A stretch of DNA of 64,000 nt from Micropterix aruncella (Eukaryota > Arthropoda > Insecta > Lepidoptera > Micropterigidae): positions 19,092,201 to 19,156,200 of the forward strand of contig OX155965.1 of NCBI GenBank assembly GCA_944548615.1. Direction: 5' to 3'. Positions 1-11,782 of this stretch are shown in pieces. The notes under the pieces are model-generated. The model made no database searches. It was not told where the DNA came from and saw only the letters and a list, made by a program, of their open reading frames with translations. Within the stretch, counting starts at the first letter, position 1; each line of letters opens with the position of its first letter. Position numbers and translations under genes: made by a program.

Positions 1-1260
1 CTCTATATATAAAAAATCGATACTCTACAACTAACAAACACAAACAAAATAGCTCTAAAAAATAGCCAATGAGTACTTCAGAAAAAAAAGTGAAAGCATT
101 CCAAAATAAGCTAACTAATCCGAGCTACGTTCAGATACCAGTAAAGTCGGATGTAAACAAGTCTTTAAATTTCATCTTTTTCTTGATTTGTTCACGCTGT
201 ATTCGATATACTTTACCCGATTATAACCAAAAGCAGCAAGAAAGAAAATGCAAAAGAAAACATTATCGTCAAAAAAGTTTGCTTTTCTTTTATTTTAACT
301 TAAAGCATCGTAGTATCTAGTATTTTTTTATTATATAAAGCGTAAAAATAACATGGTACGACAAATGGTCAAAAATCATTATTCAAAATTTCCTAGTCAG
401 GAAAAAAAGAGTCACAAAATGTTTAACTCTAGACTTTCTCTAGCAAAGCACTAAAGAAAAATGCCTTTAACGGTCTGTTGGCATTTGTGAGAGCAAAAAC
501 TAAATAAGCATAACATGCTAAATCGAAACGGTTTTTCGATAATAGTCAAAAGTTCCAGTCTTACAACTGTGCGCATAGTACTTATAGTTATAATAGTCTT
601 TATAGTTACCTCACCACCTGCGATAAAACGTGCTTAGCAGGGTAAGTAAATAGGGATCAGTGGTGAGAGCGGCAATATCTGCGGATCTAATATGGGCATG
701 TCTGAGCCGATCCGTCAGCATCCCTGTTTCTGTTTCTTCAGTAACAGCAATTACGCTCGCACACATACAATTCTATATGCCTAGGAGAGTACGTTAAAGA
801 CTCTTTCGCTAAATATGTTTTCCAGCGTAAGTGTTTTGTGTTTTTTTGCCGATCATTGCAATTTACGAAACATTTTCACCGAAATCATTTAATAATTCCC
901 GCGGAAGATGCTTTTTGGCAACTCATTGGCAATGAAAAAAAAGCGAGAGTGGATTGAAAGGAATGCTGCGGCATAACAAAAACGATTACAACAAAAATAT
1001 CCAGTGCACAGTCTCGGAGCTATAAACGGTATTCATGTAATGTTTGGCAAGAAAAAAAGAAAGATCATATTAGTCATTGACAATAGCGTTCGTTTTAATA
1101 TCCTGTTCTTCTATCACTAATTTTTTGTTTGGATTTTTTTCCAATTACGGATGGGCTAATCGCTCTTTATCACATTCAATTGGGCTACTTACCCTGACTA
1201 TATTTAACATCACCTTCAATATACTCCTGGAAGGCCTGACCCAGTTCGTCAAGAGCAGGG
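1..1260. other. no gene recognised; AT-rich intergenic sequence
   Basis: No reading frame here looks protein-coding: the frames are short, rich in Phe, Lys and Asn, and lack family motifs. The first 30 bases (CTCTATATATAAAAAATCG) resemble the AT-rich starts of other Helitron-like repeats in the window, but no matching end is visible. Confidence 0.5.
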
Positions 1261-1269
1261 TTACTGTTT

Positions 1270-1455
1270 TAAAATGGACGGTCACTTGGAGGTGTCGACT
1301 ACAACAGGCAGACCCGTTAACCAAGGAAGTTTTAAAGATAGTGATCGTTCTGTCTCCCCTGAGGTGACTGTAAAAGATTTGAGACGAAACAGTCCACTGT
1401 CTAGTTACGCCAACTCGCCCATAAGAAGGCCAACGCCTTAAGGTCCCCATTTATG
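1270..1455 (+). repeat. head fragment of unclassified ~700-bp repeat family
   Basis: This fragment begins near GGAGGTGTCGACTACAACAG, the head motif shared with copies near 22.05, 26.68, 33.00 and 33.72 kb. It also shares the later block around 'CACTGTCTAGTTACGCC'. It is diverged and lacks the tail. Open frames over it on both strands are not supported as genes. Confidence 0.6.
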
Positions 1456-2019
1456 GGCACTCCATTTGGCAGCGCTCCACTCCTTTACTCCAAATTATTG
1501 CATTATCTTGTCGTGAATGTAAAAAACCACGTAGATTTTGTGGCATCGCTCCGAATGTTGGATTTAGAAAAACATGCCAAAATCCAGTGCGCGCGGCTCT
1601 AATGACCGCAGTCCAACTCATCGTCAATGCAAAACTCTAGTGCCGCAGAGGCGCTATTCCACGCCACTCTGTTTGTGAGTGTCAAAACCACCCGTCATTT
1701 TGAGCTCAGTCGGCCGATTGCTGTGGTGATGGTTGGACGCTCTGCTGTTTTTGTAATGTCGGGAAAAGAGTTTGTTTTGGAGGTGATTAAAATGCACAGA
1801 GAATCACCATGTCTGGAAAAGTACTTATCATGTCATACTCGTCATGAATTTCGGACGCTGCAATAGCCACCCTTTTGTCCAATTACGCCTTTACTCGATA
1901 AACAAAATTCTCTTGTGTAGTGTATAATAGTCATTGCACATCCGACATATGAAATATGGAGTGGCTTCGCGCCGAGCAGTGATTGTGAGTGTGACAAGAA
2001 TTTGGAAGTCGTCCACCGA

Positions 2020-2555
2020 TGTGGAGTGCTGCCAAATGCCTATGTATGGGGTAATTACTGCGAGACACTGGGAATGTACACCTAGCGGGCCGTCCTTATT
2101 ACCACTTTCGGCTATCCCTGACTAGCAGTTTCGGCCGGATTTCTCCGGCTTCCTGACTGGTTCTGGGTTTGAGGTCGCTTGCGCGTAGTCCTCTCCCTTA
2201 TGTTTGCGAAGATTAGGTATTAACCGAATCTATGGCGGACCAAGCGTCCATTGCCTGGCTCTCTTACAGGATCGGGTGGCCGATTGGTCTTTTCAAAAGC
2301 GACTGTCATAAGGTTAACAGACAATCACCCCCGGACAAAGCCGTTTCCAGACTTCCCCGGTTATGTCGAATGCACAATCGATTGGCTGCCGCATGGTGCG
2401 CAAACCGTCCAGGAGCGCCCGAAGTACGATTCCTAGGGAAACCCTACCCGGGCTCACACTTCTTCTTGGAGGCTACCGGATGGGTGCTGGCCCGTGAGTT
2501 GGGCCGACCCTAACACATGGGTCATAATGGCCCAACTGCACTGAGCCCACTAGCT
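2020..2555 (+). repeat. body and tail of unclassified ~700-bp repeat family
   Basis: This stretch matches the second half of the repeat copies at 33.0-33.7 kb. Shared marks are a 'GACTGGTTCTGGGTTTGAGG' block, an 'ATGCACAATCGATTGGCTG' block, and a tail that includes GGGTGCTGGCC and GGGTCATAATGGCCCAACTG. The tail in antisense is also present at 21.8-22.05 and 56.0-56.24 kb. No strong coding signal is present. Confidence 0.6.
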
Positions 2556-2559
2556 ACCA

Positions 2560-3290
2560 GTACGCAACGGACAAAATGGACACTACGAGCCGATTCATCC
2601 TTAAGAGCCTCGAGCAGCTTTCTCAACTTCTATAGAAAGTGTAGCATGTATAAAGGTGACCCCCCTCCAAATGTTTTGCCTAGGCCTAGCCCGCATAGAC
2701 ACAACATTTACCTCATATGGCCCCAAATTAGTCTAAAAGGGCACTAATACTTCTCTCAATGGCCCTTGACAGTCATTTTAAATTCCTCGGCGGGAAAAAC
2801 ACTTCCCGGAGCTAAGACCTCTCTGGCAAGAATAGATGCCTTGCCAATTTCTGGCCCTTAAAGGCATGATTGGATTCATTCGTCACAGCCTTTTCTCATT
2901 TTGCCTTCACAAAAACCCAACTGTCTCACCAAGATGCGCTGGTAACAGCTAGTTTAAAATGCTGGCTGTCACTATCCAAAAAAAACATTCCACTCCAAAA
3001 CCTTCCTCAATAATCGGGAAACCTTTAGACTAGATTCTGGAGTTCGTTTCGGTCTCTAAGCAGTATAATTTTCCACTCTTTACTTCGTATCTTGAAAGAT
3101 GACCCTTATTGTAGAATTAATACTTCCATAGGAATCAACGCCAAGAAATAAATACCCCGATCTTGCAAATCAAGAACAGCTCCACTGTTCACCTTCATGT
3201 GGTTGAAGTGGATGCTATAGTATCCGCAGTACAAACTGGCGACTGGGGCAATTAGAGACAGTTAACATAAGAATGGTACCATGTCGATAA
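2560..3290. other. no gene recognised
   Basis: Mixed-composition sequence with no credible long frame. Short stretches near 3080-3200 resemble sequence at 18.96-19.13 kb ('TTGTAGAATTAA' followed by 'CCATGATCTTGCAAAT'-like text), suggesting decayed LINE 3' material. Confidence 0.4.
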
Positions 3291-3299
3291 AATATTTAT

Positions 3300-3450
3300 C
3301 TATACTAATATTATAAAGAGGTAAAGTTTGTGATGTTGTACGAAGTAATCCCTGGATCTAATGAACCGATTTTGAAAATTCTTTTACCAATAGAAAGCGA
3401 CATTATTTGTGAGTGTCATAAGTTATATATTAATCCGTAAAATGAAAAGA
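3300..3450 (+). mobile_element. Helitron-type 5' end (partial)
   Basis: The text TCTATACTAATATTATAAAG at about 3299 is the conserved 5' terminus of a common Helitron group in insect genomes. It is followed by a GTTTG-type segment and 'CCGATTTTGAAAATTCTTTT'. I cannot place the 3' CTAGT-type end, so only the start is annotated. Confidence 0.5.
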
Positions 3451-3757
3451 CTTTTACCTGCTAAATTAGATAGATTGATAAAATTCCTAGATTTAGCCAA
3501 AAGCAGTGAGTAAATACCGTAATAGGTGCTAAGTAGCTAACCGATTAGGACTATTAATTGTAGTAACCGTAACAGTTCGATTTCGACATTTTATGACATT
3601 TTATGACATTGCCAAATTAGTTTTCGTCTACTATAATTATTGTACGTATTATGTAGGTCATTAGGCATTATTGATAAAAAAATATTCTGTTATAAAAGGC
3701 TTAATGTCAAAGAGCATAACTCATTCGTTATACGAACTCTATTTGTGAATCTACATC

Positions 3758-4015
3758 ATGATGGAAGATTTTTGCAAAACTAATTTGACCAAGTTAAGAA
3801 GTGATGTTAACCAGCAAAGCCGGCATGTCATTCTCAACATTTATAAGTGGTTGCATAAGTTGAAAGAAGACCCTGATAAGGAAAATTGATTTTCAACAAC
3901 CAAGAAAGTTGGCAGCATTAGTTTGTGGAACGAGCGAACGAACTCTAGATCGAATTCGGAATAGAATTCGAAAATCTCCAGAACGAAGACCTGGCCAAAG
4001 CACGTATAATTGACA
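3758..4015 (+). pseudogene. decayed DNA-transposase N-terminal fragment (tentative)
   Basis: Two short frames read as one broken protein. The first, from ATG at 3758, encodes about 43 residues and ends at a TGA near 3889. The second, from about 3894 in another frame, encodes LAALVCGTSERTLDRIRNRI and then a basic, proline-containing stretch. The second part resembles the helix-turn-helix plus linker at the start of DDE-type transposases. At least one frameshift is present and no catalytic domain follows. Assignment is inference from the motif style only. Confidence 0.35.
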
Positions 4016-4426
4016 CCCATTGTCATGTTATTAATCTACAAGACGATAGTGACAGTGAAGACGAATATGAATAGCTTGCTGACTTTCTTTGTTTAGTTTT
4101 TTTTTTTGTTGTATAACAATTATTTTATTGTCAACTATTATAAATTTGATACTTTTATATTTTTATTTTAATATTTCAATATCAATATTTATATTTTTAA
4201 CTTATTTAATATTTATCGTAATGAAACAATACTGAAATAATATTTATTTCCCTCGTTTCATTACTTTATCGATATTCCTTTTGTATGCGTAAAACTACCT
4301 ACACTACGGTTACAGGTATCGCTCCATAAGGCCGTGCAAGTGCGAAAGAGATAGCACGATTTCGATGAAAAATTACCTGACTCGCCACTTTGTAATGCGG
4401 ATAGTATAGTACAGGTCACGCGATAA

Positions 4427-4581
4427 GAGCTGGCACGTTCACAGTACTCACACTAATGCAATGTCACTATACAGTGTGTGAGCGAGAGAGACGGAAAGAC
4501 TTTTTATGATGCGCATCAAGTGAAAGTCAAGTCGCGCGTCACGACATTGCATTAGTGTGAGTACTGTGAACGTGGCAGCTC
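4427..4581. mobile_element. 155-bp hairpin MITE
   Basis: Nearly perfect inverted arms: GAGCTGGCACGTTCACAG at 4427 continues through TACTCACACTAATGCAATGTC and is mirrored by 4541-4581. The loop of about 75 bp carries no gene. A TIR-only element of this size is a typical non-autonomous DNA transposon; its superfamily is not clear because no confident target duplication is seen. Confidence 0.65.
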
Positions 4582-4599
4582 TCGCCGCGGGACCTGTAG

Positions 4600-4858
4600 C
4601 CCGACAGCCAAATCTCTGTATCATCTCTTTAAAGATCTTGGCCTTTCCAGCAAATTAATCAACTCATTCCCAGAAAAAAAAAACTATAACTGCAATTTCC
4701 GATGGTTATATGCGGCAAGATAGCTGTCCTAAACATACGACAGCAGGTCGGTAGTACGGAGTCCACCGCTCACATTATGGAAGTGTAATAATATTACGAT
4801 GGTTACAACGTCGGTCGGCGAATTACATGGTAGGTCTGTTTGAATTTATTATTATATA
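4600..4858 (+). repeat. LINE 3' end copy (family L)
   Basis: This copy is diverged from that at 19.08-19.49 kb. Translated, it keeps the 'KSLYHLFKDLGLSSKLINSF'-like region, then the 3' untranslated blocks ('ACAGCTGTCCTAAAC', 'GGTCGGCGAATT') and an AT-rich tail. It is a 5'-truncated end of a non-LTR retrotransposon. Confidence 0.55.
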
Positions 4859-4859
4859 T

Positions 4860-5384
4860 TATTTATTATTATTTTATATATTATAGTGATCCCCAGGGAT
4901 ATGTTTTTTCTCTGATTTTTCTTCCAGTTTTTTACACTATTTTCCAAAGTTTGTATGTAAAGTTAACCTGTTTTTTAAAGTTCTTTTTTCGCAATGAAGA
5001 CAAATACTTTTATTATTCTCCAAATGTTGAAATATTTCATTTAGATAAGTCAAGTAGATTAAATTTATTTTTAACACAAATTTTTCATGTTTCCAACATC
5101 AAAAGGGTTGACTTTTTGCAGCACCCATGGGGTTGTGGTTTAGAATTTCACCGCATCAATTACGAAGATTTTTGAGGGCTTATTGTACTTTAACAACTCT
5201 AGAGCATGTTAAAAATAGTATTAACATAGGAAAAATGCATTTTGTAATTTAAAAAAATATATGAAGATCGTACATGTTTATTTCAAAACAAACATTAATA
5301 AAAATAGAACAAAACAAAAATAAGCAAAAACTCACTCAAAAATGACTATTTGTAATAAATACAATTTTAACACTTCTATTTTAA
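4860..5384. other. no gene recognised; AT-rich
   Basis: Strongly AT-rich. A frame at 4840-5175 exists only because stop codons are sparse; its predicted protein is mostly Tyr, Phe, Ile and Leu with no motif. Confidence 0.4.
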
Positions 5385-5545
5385 CACTTTTGGGGGTGAA
5401 GGGTGGACTCCGGATTAAAGACCGCTGTGTTAAGTTTAGGACAGCTATCTGGCCACATGTGAGCTTCACCTTACCACCCCCCCCCCCCTTCAAAGCCATA
5501 GAATTTGAGAAGCGGAAGTTGCAGTTTTAGATATTTTTTCTAAAA
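5385..5545 (-). repeat. LINE 3' end copy (family L), short and diverged
   Basis: The blocks 'TTTGGGGGTGAAGGGTGGA', 'CCACATGTGAGCTTCACC' and 'AAGCCATAGAATTTGAGA' match the LINE 3' ends at 6.0 and 32.0 kb in the same orientation. A run of about fourteen C interrupts the homologous region. Confidence 0.55.
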
Positions 5546-6021
5546 AGGAGTTAATTATTTATAATAGCTGGAAAAAATAAAAAACACGAGGAACAGGCGA
5601 AAAAAGACGTCATTTAAAAGTTCCTATTTTCGTGCAGTCTTAAAAATCACACAAAAATTGCAATTTCACTAAAAATTGCCAGGAAAACAAAAAAATACAG
5701 AAAATAACGATTTGTCATCAAAATAATTTTGCTCTCGCAACTGTCGCTAGAACGCGCACGGCGAACTGTCAAATTGCATAAAACTCGTTACTGTGCTTGA
5801 ACTTATTTTTTTTAAATTGTAAAATGCGATTTTCCCAAGTTAATATGATTTTTAATGTGCTCTGGATTTGTTAAAATAAAGTAAATAATAAACTGCCAAA
5901 AAATAAATCTTAGTAATTAATGTTGTCAAATTCTATACTTAGATTATATTGTTTTTAATAGGTATTTAAGCAGTTTAGCAAACTCTTCTACATTAAATAT
6001 GTTTTAATTTCACCTAAATAA

Positions 6022-6387
6022 AATACAAACGGAGCTGCCATGGAATTCACCGACTGAAGTTAGGCCCATCATAATACTATTATTACACTTCTAGGAGGTG
6101 AGCGGTGGATTCCGGACTAACGACCGGCTGTGGTAGGTTTAAGACAGCTGTCTTGCCACATGTGAGCATTCATCTTACCTGCCATTCACTCCCCCCTCAA
6201 AGCCATAGAATTTGAGATGCGGAAATCAGTTTTAGATATTTTTTCTAGGAAGGAGTTCATTATTTTCCTGGAGAGACTAAGGTCTCTAAAAAGGTGAAAC
6301 AGAGATTTAGCTGGCACGAGCGCCAACTTCCACCGCGTGAAGGTGTACAGTGAAGCTGTTCTGGGTGACAGCATTAGTGAGATCATG
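6022..6387 (-). repeat. LINE 3' end copy (family L), split by a hAT insertion
   Basis: Read on the minus strand this encodes the C-terminal tail of a LINE polyprotein (a VPAKSLFHLFRDLSLSRKI-type segment) followed by 3' untranslated sequence ending GGCAGCTCCGTTTG. The copy resumes at 7488 ('AGATCATGGTATTTATT'), which is the sequence found uninterrupted in the 32-kb copy near 32468. The gap is the hAT element at 6388-7487. Confidence 0.7.
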
Positions 6388-7487
6388 CAGTGGCGTGCCC
6401 AGGGTTCGTAAATAGGGCAAGCCCGACATACCTTTTTGTGTTTTTTTACGCTTTTTATAGTAAAAAAGTGGTACCTCTTTACTCTTTAATCTTCAGTTTG
6501 AAATTTACTGCTTGGGTCGTACATTCAATAAAGCACACTGAAGGCATGCTACTGCAAGACAGAATTTAACATATACTTATCAGCAGTCGCATACCTCTAG
6601 TGGCTTTAAAGGACTCTCTTGCGTCGTTGCGTCTCAAACGAGGTGCTGAGTTATTTTGTAGATTGTTTTCATAAATTTGATCAAATTCATATTGAAATTC
6701 AACACGTAACCAAGTCTGAAATTCCTTTATTTTGTTTTTCTTCATTAATTCCTATAACCCACATCGACTTGTGATTTTTGAAGAATGTTGTACAAGCTCT
6801 CAGCTTTTTCAAAAATTCGGCGGAAAACAAGGTGAAAAAATTTAAATGGAATGATCGCATCGAGTTTTCAAAATTCTCCGCTGCTAAAACCGTATCCCCG
6901 TCCCAGTCCTGCGGGTTGTTACAAATGTCAGAAAACAAAATAATAAGAATACATTACTGACCACAAAGGACAATTTCCTCCATATTTTATCAGGCACTAA
7001 AAACCACAAATCAATTGAAATTACACAATAAAAAATTAGCCCGACGTCACTCGCACATTTAAATCCAAACTAATTATAATGAAGTCGCGCTTTCTGTTGA
7101 CACGTTCGCATTCACAGTTCGCATTCAACGTCATGGCTAAGCAAGCCCGGCTTAACTCCCGATACAAAAGTTGTATATAGACATATATTGTTTAGCGTAA
7201 TTTGCCACAGGTGCGAATGAGAGGAACACTGATTTTGAAAGCCGCATTGAAAGCCCAATATGTGCGAGTGAAACAGCAATCGCGCCCTGTCGATAATTAT
7301 CGCACCTGTCGATAACAGTTTTTTTCTCGCGTGGAGCGAGCTGTGCGCGTTAGATGGCAGTAGTAGCGCTAGCAAAATAATTTATTTAATTGTTTTTTTT
7401 ACGAATTGTGTTATTAATTTATTTAATCGTTAATTTGGAAGTATAGGCAAGCCAGGCTTTTCGGCTTATATGAAGAGACCGCCACTG
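6388..7487. mobile_element. hAT DNA transposon, 1.1 kb, with perfect 8-bp target duplication
   Basis: The left end starts CAGTGGCGTGCCCAGGG and the right end is TCTTCATA..CGCCACTG read inverted. An 8-bp duplication AGATCATG flanks both ends (6380-6387 and 7488-7495), as expected for hAT. The insertion split a LINE 3' end whose intact sister is at 32 kb. A minus frame at 6699-6938 may be transposase remnant, but no catalytic block is readable, so the element is non-autonomous. Confidence 0.75.
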
Positions 7488-7499
7488 AGATCATGGTAT

Positions 7500-7842
7500 T
7501 TATTGTATGTTACCCAAACTGATTCCGAATACGTAAAAATGTTTGCTCTATCTCTATAAATACGCGACATGTAGTCAAACCGGCCGGACGCCAACAATAC
7601 CTATAGGCATTTGGCGTCGTTCGACAAATCCGCACGTAGCCATTTCGGCCGGCCCCCATATATATTATATAAATATATAATATACATGACAACAAGATTA
7701 ATTACTAGATAACATGAGGAATTCATCAAAATTCGATATGTTAGTATTTTTTTACGAAATCCACCAAGCTGCAGAGCAGTTTTTTGCGTGCAAGGGCTTG
7801 CTTCTGCTACTTAAAGACGCGTCAAACACCTATATTTTGATA
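7500..7842. other. no gene recognised
   Basis: This short stretch holds the end of the interrupted LINE tail and AT-rich sequence. Open frames are brief and lack motifs. Confidence 0.35.
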
Positions 7843-8678
7843 TTATTGCAGTATAGGAACCTGTTTTACAATGTTGATTTTTTAACATAACGTATTGACC
7901 ACGGTGATTCCGAATCTGCAATAATATATATTCAGTCTCAATAAATAAGCGAGATATATTGGCATTCAAAGAAGCGACAAATCCAAACATTTCTGTAGGT
8001 TGTAAGTTTTTATTTTAAAATAATTAGGTTAGATTAGTTTTTTTAAACATTCTTAAAAACTGAGTTTAAAAAATGTTGTTTTTGTATGGAAATTTGTTTT
8101 TATTTGTCTTGAAATTTTATGCGTCCGAAGCGTTTTTCTTTATTTTTTCGATTTTTGAGAAAGGCTCGTATACTGCAATAATTCCTATTTTAGTAAGTTG
8201 TTAGTTTTTTTTTAAACAATTCATAAACACCTATATGGCAGTAGGTAGTTAGTTTTTTTTTTGAAACCATCAAAAACAATTGGAATTATTGCAGTAAAGA
8301 AACCTTTCTCAGAAATCGAAAATATAAAGAAAAACTACTAGATTCGATCATTGTAATGCTAAATGTGAAAGAAAAAAGCTTCGGACGCGTAAAATTTCGA
8401 GATCAAATTTACATCCATAAAAAAAAAGTTTTTTAAACTCAGTTTTTAAGGTTGTTTTATAAAAAACTAATCTAACCTACCGCCAAATAGGTGTTTATGT
8501 AATTATAAAAAATTTAAAAAATCAAAATGTATGGGTTTGGCGCTTCTTTGAACGCCTATATCTCGCTTATTTATTAAGACTGAATAAAGATTATTGCAGA
8601 TTCGGAATCAGCGTGGCGAATATAGTCTGGTGGCATTAAAAAATCAACAATCTATGAGAGGTTCCTATACTGCAATAA
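7843..8678. mobile_element. 836-bp foldback (long inverted repeat) element
   Basis: The left arm begins TTATTGCAGTATAGGAAC and the right arm ends in its reverse complement at 8661-8678. Matching inverted blocks run inward for several hundred bases: 'GATTCCGAATCTGCAATAAT', 'AATAAGCGAGATATA', and an 'ACTGAGTTTAAAAAA' block. The centre is near 8260. Arms are diverged by substitutions and indels. No transposase is present. Confidence 0.7.
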
Positions 8679-8699
8679 CACCAAACACTTATTCGACGT

Positions 8700-9980
8700 A
8701 GGTTTACTTTAAAAATATACATATGGCAAAGTTAGCTAATCCGTCTAATTTCTGTTTTAAAAAATATTTTGTGAGAAAACGAGGCATTTTTGATAATGTG
8801 GTTTATTATTGGTTTCCTTCGTGCTCTGCCATATGCGCTTGCAAGAAATCAGACGAGGGCTGACAAGTGTAATCGCCAAATTTTCTCAAGGGAGTACCCA
8901 ATTTTGGAAAATCGTCATTGGTCTTTTATTATTTTTATTTCAAATAACTACATAATAATACAAAATCCATCTGTAAAGAAATCTTGTTAAGTTCATAATA
9001 AATATATCTAGGTTGGTCAGGTGTTCGTTTGCACAGCTTATTACCAATATTTCCGGTGGTTCCAACAAACGTTTATATCGAAATAACATTCGCAACCACG
9101 GAAATAGTTGCCAAACAACGCGCCCTGCGCCTCGCGGCCGCTTTTAAATTACGCAATTACAGTTACTTTTCACCCATTCATCCAGCGAAAATAGTGCAAC
9201 ACAAGTGGCTCGGAGAATAATGACCCTCGTGAAAAGTCGCAATAAGGAAGTGTCCGTACCTTCTAGGAGTCTCTGAATCAGACTGTCGACGTTAAGCTCG
9301 TCGGCCATAGTTTATCGCACGAATAATTTGCGTCAAAACTCGAACCCGTTAACCATTTCCTCTACTCACGCACTCACAATACGTACGGCGGTTTATTATT
9401 TTTAGAAATGTGTGCCAGCGGCAGCCATCTAGCGAAACTGTCAGATCGGGAATCGTGAAACTGGCACTGCGCGGTTATCAGCCACGAAACGCTGGGATGG
9501 CATGGTATGCATCTCTTTCTGATACATGCGAAAAAGAGACGCGCGATGTATGTTTTCGTACATGCAACGAGGGTTCAGAGTTGTGTAATATAGTGACGAA
9601 TTATACTGAATCACTAAGCGCCATCTAGTGGCATAATTTCATGCAGCAATAATGAGGGTCTCCCATTTAAAGAATTGCCGTACATACGGCAATTACATTA
9701 TTTAGATGGGGGGTTAAAAATACAAAGTAGGTATGGATCTATTAGGATACTACCTAGTTAATACGGAGTACCTACCTTTGATTTTTGTGCGAAAATTTCT
9801 TTTAGACGCTCGTAGAGTGTGTAGAAGTGCGAACAAATGATGTATTCGTCTGTATTCTTATCGGGAGAGTTTATACGAAATTACTCGCCAAGGCTGGCTT
9901 CAAATCTCGAAGGCATATAATCGATCGCACACAAGCACTCGTTTCCAATTGTCCTTCAGGTGTCCAATTAATGTCCTTCA
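8700..9980. other. no gene recognised
   Basis: Moderately AT-rich intergenic sequence. A small hairpin lies at 9672-9691 (ATTGCCGTACATACGGCAAT). The frame at 9410-9628 has no recognisable family motif. The phrase 'CGCCATCTAGTGG' near 9620 is common at ends of small insect repeats. Confidence 0.4.
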
Positions 9981-9993
9981 TTTTGTTTCCGAA

Positions 9994-10371
9994 TCACATG
10001 TGTACTTCAAGTGTTCTGGCGTACTCTTTTCTGAAAGCATCCTTATGGTGTTCTGGTACATGTTCCCACAGCGCACGGTAGTCGTCTGAGAGCACATAAC
10101 CACGAAGAAGCATCGGATGCTTACCCTTGTTGCCTCGCGGACTTGGTTCGAGCAGCTCATTCACTCTACGGAGCTCTATTTAAATGGCAGCGTCACTGTT
10201 GCCCTCGTGGTCCTGTTCGTAGCATCGATGACCAGGACCACGGATCTCTGCCGGCTCGTTCTCATCACCCGACTTCTCGAGTTTACGGCGTTCTCGAAAT
10301 CGTCTCACGAGTTTTGCAGCGTTTTGCAGGGGATACTTGGAAATTTTCTCAGATCTACTCATTCTGTTCAT
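9994..10371 (-). pseudogene. unidentified 124-residue reading frame with one internal stop
   Basis: From ATG at 10371 (context AAAATGAAC) a frame runs 63 codons, meets TAA at about 10180-10182, then continues in the same frame for 61 codons to TGA at 9994-9996. The second part (for example RGYVLSDDYRALWEHVPEHH) has the mixed, charged composition of a soluble protein rather than random AT-rich sequence. I do not recognise the family. It could be a processed pseudogene, a repeat-derived frame or an exon pair with a polymorphic stop. No introns or flanking exons are apparent. Confidence 0.35.
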
Positions 10372-10399
10372 TTTCAGCAGGATCTTTTATTTATTTTGT

Positions 10400-11475
10400 T
10401 TCCATATTTTAATTGACGAAATTGTAAGAATTTTGACGTGAAAACGTCTTAAAAAGGCTTTTATTCCAAGTCTCGCCAGAGTTAGCGGTGGTTTTTATAA
10501 CCCAAATATTTAATATATCTCGTGGTTCTAAGGGTTGTTTTCAAATAACAAAAGTAGCATGTATATAACAAAAATATGCCATCGTTCCTTAATAAGCGTT
10601 TTCAACTTGCGTGTTTGTATACTTGCGTCATCAAACAGGAGAACGGTCAGATAGGGGTCTTGAAATCCACTCGTGATCCAAGAATCAGTCATAACTACGC
10701 AACGGAAAGGGCTACACAAGTGATTTTGCGTCGTTATGTTAATCTTTTCTAAAATGTGAGCTGGGAAGGAAAAATAGTCAATTCGTTAAGTGGAAAGTTT
10801 TGATTATAAGTTTTCTACGAAGGACGTTTTCACGCAAAAAAGATTACGGTAGCGTTGTGATAACACTCATTTTGTTTTGCCTAAGGAGATTGACAGAATT
10901 TCCAATAAGCCTGGGCTTGAAAAAATAATATTATTATAACCCCGGAGTCATCATTTATATTTAGTTGTATGTCATTGAATTAGACATAATTAAGCAAGGC
11001 ATTTAAAAAAAGAACCTGCAGCTTGAATTTTGTAAGGTAACATACGGCATTTGCACGTCGATCTAGAGATACAACCCTAAATGCATTTCCAAAATAATTT
11101 ATTGCATTGGCCTAAAGTACTATAATAAATAGCATCCCGCCATCCCATAAAATATAAAAACATGCAAAGGGTGAGATCTAATGTCGATATGATAACAATT
11201 GATTTAATTATATCGAAAGATCGATACAAAAGAGTTGACGCGACGTTCGTCGTGTATCAAATAAAATATCGCCGAAAGAACCAAAGCCAACAGCTATATT
11301 TCTTTACTGCCACTTTTTTCTCACTAGAGGGCGCAGTGGCCTAAGGGGCGCGATGTGGCCCGGCGTGTGAATTGTGATTAACCCCTACTTGGAAAGATGA
11401 AAGATGAACACCGCTCACGGGTTCCGTCGCTCACTTCACACCTCCTTGAGCCGAATGGCCAGGAGATTGGCCTAG
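10400..11475. other. no gene recognised
   Basis: AT-rich with short inverted motifs (GACGTGAAAACGTC near 10434 and GACGTTTTCACGC near 10824) that may be decayed element ends. No frame has a motif. Confidence 0.4.
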
Positions 11476-11480
11476 CGCTA

Positions 11481-11775
11481 CCTAGAAAACGTTTTGCCCA
11501 CACATCCTCATTTCTCTTTATGATATTATCGTGGTAACCATAGAGATTTTTACTGACGCCTTTTCTCCCGTTAGAGATCATAGATGTAATAGTATCATAG
11601 ATATAATATATCTATGATAAATTGAGCGACACACCGCGCGAGCGAGTATATGCCACGCGCAGGGCGTCGCTCACTTCACATCTCTTTGGGCCGGTCGCGC
11701 GTCTTCTAGCGGAAGAAAGAGTCAGTAAAAATCTACGGCCAAAACTGTGGATGTGTGGCCAAAACTTTTTCTAGG
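11481..11775. mobile_element. 295-bp inverted-repeat MITE
   Basis: The left end CCTAGAAAACGTTTTGCCCA is mirrored by the right end near 11735-11775. Inner blocks 'AGATTTTTACTGAC' and 'GTCAGTAAAAATCT' are also inverted, and two 'GCTCACTTCACA' blocks occur. The centre near 11600 holds a TATAATATATCTATGATA palindrome. The right end abuts the target duplication of the next hAT element. Confidence 0.55.
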
Positions 11776-11782
11776 TAATTAG

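Noticed and set aside
1145..1450. Overlapping frames on both strands as a gene
   Set aside because: The region is a copy of a dispersed repeat seen at six or more other places.
4840..5175. 111-residue plus-strand frame
   Set aside because: Composition is that of AT-rich chance sequence and part of it lies next to a LINE tail.
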